Assembly (NCBI GenBank): GCA_905215335.1
Contig: CAJMPQ010000009.1
Coordinates: 1-55,431, forward strand
Source: an uncultured bacterium
GTDB lineage: Bacteria > Cyanobacteriota > Vampirovibrionia > Gastranaerophilales > Gastranaerophilaceae
Direction: 5' to 3'
DNA length: 55,431 bases
The translations under genes were made by a program, and so were the position numbers. Each line of letters starts with the position of its first letter. Position 1 is the stretch's first letter. The notes beneath the pieces were generated by a model. The model searched no databases and had not been told where the DNA came from. It saw only the letters and a list, made by a program, of their open reading frames with translations. Of this stretch, positions 32,849 through 40,424 are shown one piece after another.

Positions 32849-34615
32849 ATGAATAGGGATTATGTTTCAACTGCAACTATTAATAATTGGGAACGTTTGG
32901 GAGTAGATGAAGAACATATAGAGAAAAGGCTTTCTAAGCGTGCAAATAAACGGTTTTCTGCAAAAAAAATTGTACCAACAGAGTATTTATCTAGTGCTAT
33001 TGAACCGGCTTTATTTAGTGAATTATTGGATAAAATAAAAGAGTTTAATTGTTCAAATGAAACTGTTATTTATAATCTTGCTTTGAGTTTATTGCTTGAG
33101 CATGGTCTTATATCAATTTCAGATAATGAGATATCTTCGAATAATCCGTATATATTGGAAATATTAAAAAATTATCCTGATAAAAGTATTAATAAGAATA
33201 TTTTGAAATTGGTGCTACCTTATATTGATGGAGATGTTTTAGGTTGTATTTATCAATCCTTATTAACCGAGGGGTATAAAAATAAACAGGGTTCATATTA
33301 TACTCCATCAGTTATATCTAAGTCGCTGGTTTCTATTTTGAAATCAGATAATTTATTTTTGGATCCTTGCTGTGGTACAGGGAGCTTTTTATTAGCGGCT
33401 TCGGGTGTTATTTCTGATCCGTCTCTCTTATATGGTTGCGATATTGATGAAATTGCATGTTTTATTGCTGCAATTAATCTAATTGTTAGATATAAAGATA
33501 AGCAATTTAAACCAAATATTTATAATATTGATTTCTTGTTAGAAAATTCTATATTGAATCAAAAGTTTGATGTTATAGCAACTAACCCACCTTGGGGAGC
33601 TATTCCGGTTAAGCAATACGAATGTATCTATTCTGAGATATTATCAAAAGAGTCTTTTTCATATTTTATTGTAAAATCTTTTTCATTGTTAAAAGATACA
33701 GGAAAAACTATTTTTGTGTTGCCGGAATCAATTTTGAATGTGGCAGTGCATAAAGATATTCGTAAATTTATATTGTCTCATTTTTATATTGACTCAATTG
33801 ATTTCATTGGAAAACCTTTTTCTGGAGTTCTTACCGATACTATAATTTTAAAATTGAATAAATCTTTGAATAATTTGAACGATTTTATAATCTTATCTAA
33901 GGAAGATAAAAAATGTGAAGTCGCTCAAAATGTATATTTGCAAAATAGTAATTATAATTTTTCGTTTATGGATAATCAAGACGTTAATTTACTTACCAAA
34001 ATCTATGCTAAAAAACATTTTACATTAAAAGATAGTTCGTGGGCTTTGGGTATTGTTACTGGAGATAATAAAAAATATCTTGCAGATACCCGCCAAGATG
34101 GTTATGAAAAAATTTATACAGGTAAAGAAATTCAAAAATATAAATTATTACCTGCCACAAAATTTATAAGATATGATAGGAAAAAATATCAGCAAGTAGC
34201 CCCAGAGGATTTTTATCGAGCTAAAGAAAAGCTAGTTTATAAATTTATTTCTAAAAAACTTGTTTTTGCCTATGATGATCAATCTAGTTTATTTTTAAAC
34301 AGTGCAAATATTTTAATTCCAAACATTACAGGGTATACTGTAAAAACGGTTTTGGCGTTTTTGAATTCAGAGTTGTTTCAGTATATTTATCAGAAAAAAT
34401 TTGATGAATTGAAAATATTAAAAGGAAACTTGGTACAGTTGCCTTTTCCGGAATTGACACAAGAACAAAATGTAAAAATCGGAAATCTTGTTGACGAGTT
34501 GATGAAAACTCAAGATATTTTGCATTTGAAGCAGATTGATGATATTATTTATGGTATCTTTGACTTAAGTGATACAGATATTTTGTATATAAAAAATGAG
34601 ATATATTTAAAATAA
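32849..34615 (+). CDS. Orphan N6-adenine DNA methyltransferase with specificity-like C-terminus
   Basis: The 588-aa protein has SAM-binding motif I LDPCCGTGSF (171-180), motif IV NPPW (246-249) and the preceding YYTP (150-153), all typical of N6-adenine methylases. A helical N-terminal region contains RANKRFSAKKIVPTEYLSS. The C-terminal half (YTGKEIQKY...LLPATKFIRYDR...LAFLNSELFQYIYQKKF...LPFPEL) resembles the TaqI-like target-recognition domain of single-chain methyltransferases. No nuclease domain or restriction gene is adjacent, so it may be a solitary regulator or a relic of a restriction system. The ribosome binding site is a strong GGAGG. The target sequence is unknown. Confidence 0.87.
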   Translation: MNRDYVSTATINNWERLGVDEEHIEKRLSKRANKRFSAKKIVPTEYLSSAIEPALFSELLDKIKEFNCSNETVIYNLALSLLLEHGLISISDNEISSNNPYILEILKNYPDKSINKNILKLVLPYIDGDVLGCIYQSLLTEGYKNKQGSYYTPSVISKSLVSILKSDNLFLDPCCGTGSFLLAASGVISDPSLLYGCDIDEIACFIAAINLIVRYKDKQFKPNIYNIDFLLENSILNQKFDVIATNPPWGAIPVKQYECIYSEILSKESFSYFIVKSFSLLKDTGKTIFVLPESILNVAVHKDIRKFILSHFYIDSIDFIGKPFSGVLTDTIILKLNKSLNNLNDFIILSKEDKKCEVAQNVYLQNSNYNFSFMDNQDVNLLTKIYAKKHFTLKDSSWALGIVTGDNKKYLADTRQDGYEKIYTGKEIQKYKLLPATKFIRYDRKKYQQVAPEDFYRAKEKLVYKFISKKLVFAYDDQSSLFLNSANILIPNITGYTVKTVLAFLNSELFQYIYQKKFDELKILKGNLVQLPFPELTQEQNVKIGNLVDELMKTQDILHLKQIDDIIYGIFDLSDTDILYIKNEIYLK

Positions 34616-34631
34616 TTTTGGTAGGGAGAGT

Positions 34632-36329
34632 ATGAAAATAGAACTAAATAGAAACAATATAATTAGTATTATTTCGTTTGTTGTTATAATGATTGTGGCA
34701 GTTTTACTTAGATGTATGTTTTTACATACTGATGTTTGGTATGATGAAGCCTGCTCTTGGGTTACGGCAAAACAATCTTTCCCTGGTGGAATTATTGAAA
34801 ATTTATTGACTAGGGATTTACAGCATACTCCAATCTATTTCTTCCTTTTACATTTTTGGATGAAAATGTTTGGTGAAGGTGAATTAGCTATGCGAACATT
34901 GTCTGTTATATTTGGTATAGCTTCTGTTCCTCTTGTTTATACTGCGGCTAAGAAAATTACCAGTAAGATTAATAGTCTTTTGGCTACTGCAGTTGTTGCT
35001 GTGAGTCCATTATTGGTTATTTTTTCTGTAGAAGTTAGAATGTATCCTATTGTAGTATTTTTAGTTTTATTATCTTTAAACTATTTGATTGATTTTGAAA
35101 AAAAGGAAGATATTGCATCTTTAGTAAAATTAGTTATTGTTAACACTTTAATTCCTTACACATTAGTTGGTGGTATTTTGTATAATTTAGCTTTAGTTTG
35201 TGTTTATTCAGCTTATTTGTTTAAGTCTAAAAAAGACACCTTTTATAAGTATATAAAAGGTGTTGGTGTTGAATTTGCATTACTAATGCCATATTTTATA
35301 TTACTTGGTTATTATGCAAAAAAGCGAAGTGTTTTTGTAATTTCTCATGAAGGTTATTTAGAATTTTTTCAAATAGTAGATGTTATTAGAAACTTTTTTG
35401 GTTCAACTCTTGTAAATAATATTTACTGGCCATCAATGGAACCATATGAAATTAATTTTTTATTTGCAGTATTGGTAGTTGTTCCTTGCGTGTATTTTAT
35501 TTTAGGATTAATTAAATGCTTGAAATCAAGTAATACTTTTGTAAAAGTATTATGTTCTATTTTTGTTTTAAGTTTTATATTTTCGATTATTGTTTCAATG
35601 TTAAAAGTAAATGTTTTTACAGTTAGGTATATTTTATATTTATTACCTCCATTGTTTATTTTTTCAATATTTGGTTTATTTGAAAGATTTTCTAGCAAAC
35701 ATGTTTATACATTTTTGGGTTTATTTATAATTGCATCCTTAGTTTTTTGTATAAATGATGTTTCGCATTTTAGTAATTTAAAAACATTGGCTTTTAAAAC
35801 ATCAAAAATGGAGGCTGATAAATTAAATTTAAGTGTTGATGATGTTATTATTATGCCATTTGGTGCAGATGCACCATATTATTTCCGATCATTAACAGCA
35901 CCTAGAGTTTTTGATTTTGATTTCCATAAAGAAGCAAGAAATCCTTATAATAATCATTTTTATGATAGTTCACAGCAAGTTTATATGGATAAAAAGTTTA
36001 AGCGTTCGCAAGAAGTTTATTATGCAGTTTTTAATGATAACATAATTTCCAAAAATTATGTTAAATATTTCTTTGATAATGTAACTAATACAGTTCCTTC
36101 TGGCAGGTTTGTATTACTTGCCTTGTATGGCTCAGATGCGAATGCTGTTGTTTCATTGGAAGATTTACGAAAATCAATTCCAGATGCTCAAGCTATTGAT
36201 TTTAGACTTTTATATGTCTTATTTAAAAAATATATGATAGATACAAGAGCTCTATTGGACTTGCATTTTAATTTAGTGAAAGTATATTCAAAGGATAATT
36301 TTACATTCTATCTATATCAGAAAAAGTAG
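34632..36329 (+). CDS. GT39-like membrane glycosyltransferase
   Basis: The 565-aa protein has about ten or more membrane segments. Its first periplasmic loop contains VWYDEACSW (acidic pair Asp-Glu) and TRDLQHTPIYFFLLHFWMK, followed by SVEVRMYP. This is the arrangement of dolichyl/undecaprenyl-phosphate-sugar transferases of the GT39/ArnT group. It likely transfers a sugar from a polyprenyl carrier to LPS, protein or another envelope acceptor. A GGGAG Shine-Dalgarno precedes the ATG. It starts 16 bp after the methyltransferase gene and may share its transcript. A small secreted protein gene follows 6 bp downstream. Confidence 0.85.
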   Translation: MKIELNRNNIISIISFVVIMIVAVLLRCMFLHTDVWYDEACSWVTAKQSFPGGIIENLLTRDLQHTPIYFFLLHFWMKMFGEGELAMRTLSVIFGIASVPLVYTAAKKITSKINSLLATAVVAVSPLLVIFSVEVRMYPIVVFLVLLSLNYLIDFEKKEDIASLVKLVIVNTLIPYTLVGGILYNLALVCVYSAYLFKSKKDTFYKYIKGVGVEFALLMPYFILLGYYAKKRSVFVISHEGYLEFFQIVDVIRNFFGSTLVNNIYWPSMEPYEINFLFAVLVVVPCVYFILGLIKCLKSSNTFVKVLCSIFVLSFIFSIIVSMLKVNVFTVRYILYLLPPLFIFSIFGLFERFSSKHVYTFLGLFIIASLVFCINDVSHFSNLKTLAFKTSKMEADKLNLSVDDVIIMPFGADAPYYFRSLTAPRVFDFDFHKEARNPYNNHFYDSSQQVYMDKKFKRSQEVYYAVFNDNIISKNYVKYFFDNVTNTVPSGRFVLLALYGSDANAVVSLEDLRKSIPDAQAIDFRLLYVLFKKYMIDTRALLDLHFNLVKVYSKDNFTFYLYQKK

Positions 36330-36335
36330 AAATTT

Positions 36336-36734
36336 ATGAGAAAAATTTTAACATTATTAGTAATATTACTGTCTGTAGCTTTAGTTGTTAAGGCCGCAGA
36401 TAGGGCTGACGATAAATCTTGGAAGAAAGTCTCTGAAAATGTATATATAGATGCAGATGGCGTAGTCGGTACATCTGAGATATATGGGTTTACCTTTTTA
36501 CTAAAATCTTATAATAAGGGTCAGTATGAACCTATAAATGGGCGAGAAGTTTTGTATACATTGGGACAATACACTATTGATTGTGGTCATAGACGTTATA
36601 AAATTGGAGTGATTGATTCATATGACCGTAATAATAATTTTATATATGGTGATTATAATAGGTTTGCAGAATTTCAACCAATTGTATCGAATACTGCAGT
36701 AGGTATAGTTGCCAATAAATTATGCCGAGAGTAA
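36336..36734 (+). CDS. Secreted protein resembling surface-adhesin E family
   Basis: The 132-aa protein has a Sec signal peptide (MRKILTLLVILLSVALVVKA, then ADRAD). The mature part follows the surface-adhesin-E-like pattern: WKKVSENVYIDADGVV, then a beta-rich middle with YTIDCGHRRYKIGV, and VSNTAVGIVANKLC at the end, with two Cys suited to a disulfide. Family membership is by pattern. It starts 6 bp after the glycosyltransferase gene and is probably cotranscribed. A strong terminator follows. Confidence 0.7.
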   Translation: MRKILTLLVILLSVALVVKAADRADDKSWKKVSENVYIDADGVVGTSEIYGFTFLLKSYNKGQYEPINGREVLYTLGQYTIDCGHRRYKIGVIDSYDRNNNFIYGDYNRFAEFQPIVSNTAVGIVANKLCRE

Positions 36735-36767
36735 AAAATCCTTAGTATAAAATACTAAGGATTTTTT
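36733..36767. terminator. Long-stem bidirectional terminator
   Basis: A 16-bp perfect stem (core ATCCTTAGTAT/ATACTAAGGAT, loop AAA) with A and T flanks lies between the convergent genes ending at 36734 and 36783. Confidence 0.9.
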
Positions 36768-36782
36768 ATAATGCTTTTGTAT

Positions 36783-37124
36783 TTATGCTACGGTATCAAG
36801 TTTTTTCTCTTCGTTTTTAGTTTCTTCTTTTGGTGCTGTAGTATTTACTTCAGCTTGGGCTGCTTTTGCTTCTGATTCAGTTGCAGCTTTTGTGTTAGTA
36901 AGTTCAACTGTGTCTTTATTTGGAGTCTTTTCTAGTTGTGGAAGATTTGTTAATAATTCTTTTTTAAAATCTTCTAATGGCATTTGTCTAATACCATTTT
37001 TATCTCCGTTAAGGGTAACAATACCATCTTTTTTAGTTGCTGTAATATGTTCACCATCTTTTGTTGTGTATTTAATTGTGGTGAAAGGTTGAATAGGTTG
37101 TTGTGCTGAAATTGATTCTGCCAT
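36783..37124 (-). CDS. Small unassigned acidic protein
   Basis: The 113-aa protein has a short structured N-terminal half (TTIKYTTKDGEHITATKKDG) and a low-complexity C-terminal half rich in Ala, Thr, Glu and Lys. There is no signal peptide or motif. AAGGAAT lies just before the ATG. I do not recognise it. It lies downstream of the metallopeptidase-like gene and on the same strand. Confidence 0.65.
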   Translation of the reverse strand: MAESISAQQPIQPFTTIKYTTKDGEHITATKKDGIVTLNGDKNGIRQMPLEDFKKELLTNLPQLEKTPNKDTVELTNTKAATESEAKAAQAEVNTTAPKEETKNEEKKLDTVA

Positions 37125-37194
37125 AATTTATTCCTTTCTTATTTTGAACTTACTCAGAACAAAAATCTCCTGATTATTTTTTATTGATTAATTT

Positions 37195-38025
37195 TTAAAT
37201 ATTTTTTACACTTCTTAATTTTTCTTCTTTTCGCAATTTTGATTTGTGTATAGCTCTTTCTTTTCCTATTATAGAACCAGCAATTTCATTTATAAGTTTT
37301 ATTTTTTCTTGAAACATATAATTTTTATTTAATTTTAATAATTCATTTTTATCAATCTTACGATGTTTCTTTTTTAGTTTCTTTGCTATTTTGGCTTGTG
37401 TAAAATATGCTTTGTCTTCCATTTGAAGACAATATTTACAGTCTTGCAGGTAGTTTATTTTATCAGAGGTGGATTTTCCTTTTAGAAATTCTAATATTTT
37501 TTGTTTTATAACTGTTAATATATATTTTATTTCTTTTTTATTTTCAGGATCTTCTTTGTTGTATATCCATTCATCGTATAAATTGATGTATTTTTCGGTC
37601 ATAAGACTTTTGTTTTTCAATTCTTGATTTCTTGCAAGATACTTTGGATGATATAGTTGGTCTATAACATGTTGCAATTCGTGCATTATAGTAGGTAAAT
37701 CTTCGATTTTTACTTTTTTATTTTTTGTAGGTATCTCAATGGTTGTTGCGTTGATTTTCCCACTTTGTGGTGAATATAATATATCACTCAATCCCTCATA
37801 ATCTTGATCTTCACAATTTTTGATAATAATTTTTACGTGTCGAGGAATATTTTTATCGATGGATTTTTGCATTTTCTCTAGTGATAATTCATTATTTTTA
37901 AATTGCCCTTGGATATCATCAAAGATTTTATTTACTATTCTATCTGCTTTTTGTTGGCGTTCTATATAAGAGCCTCTTGTTATTTTATACGGTAATTTTA
38001 CACTATCTAATAATCTGTTTGTCAT
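37195..38025 (-). CDS. Putative zinc metallopeptidase, paralogue of the gene at 21109
   Basis: The 276-aa protein contains a zinc-type HELQHVID motif (115-122) within PTIMHELQHVIDQLYHPKY, so it could be a gluzincin-like or related peptidase, though the family is not recognised. Its first 130 residues align with the protein at 21109-21873, which lacks the second His. No signal peptide is present. The N-terminus has LPYKITRG before the shared region, and the C-terminal half is Lys-rich and helical. The start follows a TAATAC hexamer by 7 nt with no Shine-Dalgarno, so it may be leaderless. Cytosolic location is likely unless it is exported by another route. Confidence 0.72.
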   Translation of the reverse strand: MTNRLLDSVKLPYKITRGSYIERQQKADRIVNKIFDDIQGQFKNNELSLEKMQKSIDKNIPRHVKIIIKNCEDQDYEGLSDILYSPQSGKINATTIEIPTKNKKVKIEDLPTIMHELQHVIDQLYHPKYLARNQELKNKSLMTEKYINLYDEWIYNKEDPENKKEIKYILTVIKQKILEFLKGKSTSDKINYLQDCKYCLQMEDKAYFTQAKIAKKLKKKHRKIDKNELLKLNKNYMFQEKIKLINEIAGSIIGKERAIHKSKLRKEEKLRSVKNI

Positions 38026-38111
38026 GATATTTGTATTAAAATCTATAAAAAATTTATTTTGTTATTTTTTGAATATTTGTTAAATTGTATAATTAATGTT
38101 ATCCTTAACAT

Positions 38112-38639
38112 ATGATAGATTTAATGATTTTATTTGTTTTATTAAAACGAGATTTAACAATGTATGCTATACACAAGCGCATACAAGAAGCCTTCTTACC
38201 GTTTACTAATCCTAGTTTTGGAGCTCTAAAGCCTGGATTGGTACGCTTAGAAAAAAAAGGATGTATAAAGTCAGCTAAGATTATGTCAGAAGGTGGAAAA
38301 CTGTCAGTTTTTTATTCAATCACAAATGAGGGGATAAAAGAACTTAAAAGTTTGTTGTTAAAACCTTTTTCAAATAATGCCTTGCAGTTTATTTCGGATG
38401 CAAAAGTTAAGCTTTGTTGTGCTTCTTTTTTGAGTAAGGATGATTGTTTTGAGTTATTTGACGAAATAAAATCAAATGCTTTAATGCATAAAGTGAATGC
38501 TGAAAAAATTATTTCAAATGAATATAATCCGATAGATTTCTATCAAAGAATAGTTTTAGATAATACAATTTGTGAGTACAATAATTTTATTTCAATGATT
38601 GAAGGGTTTGAAAAAGATAATGCCGGCAATAGTAAATAG
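38112..38639 (+). CDS. PadR-family transcriptional regulator
   Basis: The 175-aa protein has the N-terminal PadR winged helix: ILFVLLKRDLTMYAIHKRI, then SFGALKPGLVRLEKKGCIKS and SVFYSITNEGIKELKSLL. A C-terminal helical dimerisation region follows. It probably represses a nearby or distant operon in response to a ligand. A TATAAT at 38088-38093 would give a leader of about 12 nt, and no Shine-Dalgarno is visible. Its 3' end overlaps the DUF512 gene start by 20 bp, an unusual coupling of regulator and enzyme. Confidence 0.82.
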   Translation: MIDLMILFVLLKRDLTMYAIHKRIQEAFLPFTNPSFGALKPGLVRLEKKGCIKSAKIMSEGGKLSVFYSITNEGIKELKSLLLKPFSNNALQFISDAKVKLCCASFLSKDDCFELFDEIKSNALMHKVNAEKIISNEYNPIDFYQRIVLDNTICEYNNFISMIEGFEKDNAGNSK

Positions 38640-39888
38640 TGTTTTAGAAAATTCAATAGCTGAAGAGTTAGAAATTCAAAAAGGTGATGAGTTGTTATCT
38701 ATTGATGGTAACAAGATGCAAGACATGATTGATTATAATTTTTATATGAAATCGGAGTTAATTACTATTGAAATTAAAAAAACTAATGGCGAATTAGAAG
38801 AAATTGAAATTGAAAAAGATTATGATGAAGATTTAGGAATCGTATTTGAAAGTGCAGTTTTTGATAGAATAAAACCTTGTTTAAATCATTGTTTATTTTG
38901 TTTCGTTGATCAGCAGCCAAAGGGGTTGCGTGATACTTTGTATATTAAAGATGATGATTACCGATTGTCCTATCTTCAAGGTACTTATATCACTTTAACT
39001 AATTTTAAAGATGAAGATAGAGAACGTATTAAAAAGATGCACTTAGGACCGTTTTATGTTTCAGTACATACAACAAATCCTGATTTAAGAGTGAAAATGT
39101 TACGAAATCCTAATGCTGGTAAAGCTTTAGAAAACTTAGAATGGTTTAAGCAGAATGAAATACCGTTTCATGCTCAAATTGTTTTGTGTCCTGGGCTAAA
39201 TGATGGTAATGAGTTAGATAGAACTTTATCAGATTTAGCAAAATTAGGCGATTCTGTTTTATCAACTGCGATTGTTCCTGTTGGAATAACTCAATTTAGA
39301 CCAGATGGGGAGCTAACTCGTGTTGATAAAAAATGTGCAGAAGAAACTTTAAAAATAGCATCTAAGTATGAAAGAGTTTGCTGTTCAGATGAATTCTTTT
39401 TGCTTGCTGGTGAACCTATTCCTCCATCTGAGTACTATGGTAATTTTTCACAGTTAGATGATGGGGTTGGGGCTTTAAGGTTAACTTTGGATGATTTTTA
39501 TAATTTAGACCTTCCAAAATCAGTATCAAAGCCATTCAAGTTTATTTTTGCTTGTTCTTACGCGGCTAAAGATATGTTGGCTGAAATTTCTGAACAGTTG
39601 AATAAAATAGAAAATTTAACAGTTGAAGTTCATCCTGTAAAGTCTAATTATTGGGGACAAGATATTACGGTAGCAGGTCTTATTACTACTGATGATTTGA
39701 TAAATACTGTTAAAGATGTTGATTGTGATATGGTGGTAATCCCTTCAATTATGCTAAGACCTTATACCGAGGATTTTTTGGATGGTAAAACGCTTTCTTA
39801 TGTAAAAGAAAAATCCTCTAAGAATTTCTTTGTACAGCAAAATATTTATTCGTTGAAAGAAGTAATTGAATATATTAGAAACTTATAG
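38620..39888 (+). CDS. DUF512 protein with PDZ-like and radical-SAM-like domains
   Basis: The 422-aa protein starts with a PDZ-like domain (NSIAEELEIQKGDELLSIDG), then a radical-SAM-type cluster motif CLNHCLFC (Cys87, Cys91, Cys94) and the family segment FVDQQPKGLRDTLYIKDDDY. The C-terminal DUF512 domain follows. The family is widespread in Firmicutes and Cyanobacteria, but its reaction is not established. ATG 38620 gives the usual MPAIVNSV-type start. An upstream TTG at 38599 is weaker. It overlaps the padR 3' end, so translation is probably coupled. Confidence 0.88.
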   Translation: MPAIVNSVLENSIAEELEIQKGDELLSIDGNKMQDMIDYNFYMKSELITIEIKKTNGELEEIEIEKDYDEDLGIVFESAVFDRIKPCLNHCLFCFVDQQPKGLRDTLYIKDDDYRLSYLQGTYITLTNFKDEDRERIKKMHLGPFYVSVHTTNPDLRVKMLRNPNAGKALENLEWFKQNEIPFHAQIVLCPGLNDGNELDRTLSDLAKLGDSVLSTAIVPVGITQFRPDGELTRVDKKCAEETLKIASKYERVCCSDEFFLLAGEPIPPSEYYGNFSQLDDGVGALRLTLDDFYNLDLPKSVSKPFKFIFACSYAAKDMLAEISEQLNKIENLTVEVHPVKSNYWGQDITVAGLITTDDLINTVKDVDCDMVVIPSIMLRPYTEDFLDGKTLSYVKEKSSKNFFVQQNIYSLKEVIEYIRNL

Positions 39889-39891
39889 ATT

Positions 39892-40179
39892 TTAATGTTT
39901 TGCAAAGGTTTTTTTGTATATTTCATCTTGCACTGGTAGGTGTGTAATATAGCCTATTGGAATTTTATTTTCAGTTATTTCAATTATCTTGTTTGCTCCA
40001 ACTTCACCGAAAGCTCCGCATAATTCTATACAAGTAATTCCACTTTGATAAAGCTTTTTAGCAGCATCACAAGCTTGTTCAATACTTGAAACTCCTATAA
40101 TTTGAGCATCTCCATTGTGTATTTCGGCTCTGTCTGCTGGGTAGTTAAAGTTTCCCATTATAATGAATGCGAATTTCAA
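39892..40179 (-). CDS. DUF6506-like small protein
   Basis: The 95-aa protein has a compact alpha/beta pattern: KFAFIIMG, then DRAEIHNGDAQIIGVSS, IELCGAFGEVGANKI and IPIGYITHLPVQDE. This matches the DUF6506 family as I recall it; its function is unknown. It lies 11 bp downstream of yidD at the end of the flagellar operon, with its own GAGG-type site, and may be cotranscribed. Confidence 0.65.
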   Translation of the reverse strand: MKFAFIIMGNFNYPADRAEIHNGDAQIIGVSSIEQACDAAKKLYQSGITCIELCGAFGEVGANKIIEITENKIPIGYITHLPVQDEIYKKTFAKH

Positions 40180-40190
40180 ATTTCTCTCCT

Positions 40191-40415
40191 TTATTTTTTA
40201 TTATGTAATTCCGGCACTGGATCATATCCGCCAGGATTACCTGGATGGCATCGGCAGATCCTTTTTATTCCTAGCCATCCGCCTTGAATTACACCATATT
40301 TAATGATAGCTTGTTTCGTATATTCTGAACAGGTAGGGTAAAATCTGCAAACAGATGGTGTAAATTTTGAAAACCATTGATATATTTTTATGAAAAATAA
40401 TAATATTTGTTTCAA
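40191..40415 (-). CDS. yidD: Membrane protein insertion efficiency factor YidD
   Basis: The 74-aa protein has the YidD signature: FIKIYQWFSKF, then CRFYPTCSEYTKQAI, GWLGIKRICRCHP and GGYDPVPE. YidD aids YidC-dependent membrane protein insertion. It is usually next to rnpA and yidC, but here it follows flhA by 9 bp at the end of a flagellar operon. FlhA is a large membrane protein, so coexpression could help its insertion, but that is inference. Confidence 0.93.
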   Translation of the reverse strand: MKQILLFFIKIYQWFSKFTPSVCRFYPTCSEYTKQAIIKYGVIQGGWLGIKRICRCHPGNPGGYDPVPELHNKK

Positions 40416-40424
40416 TATTTACCT

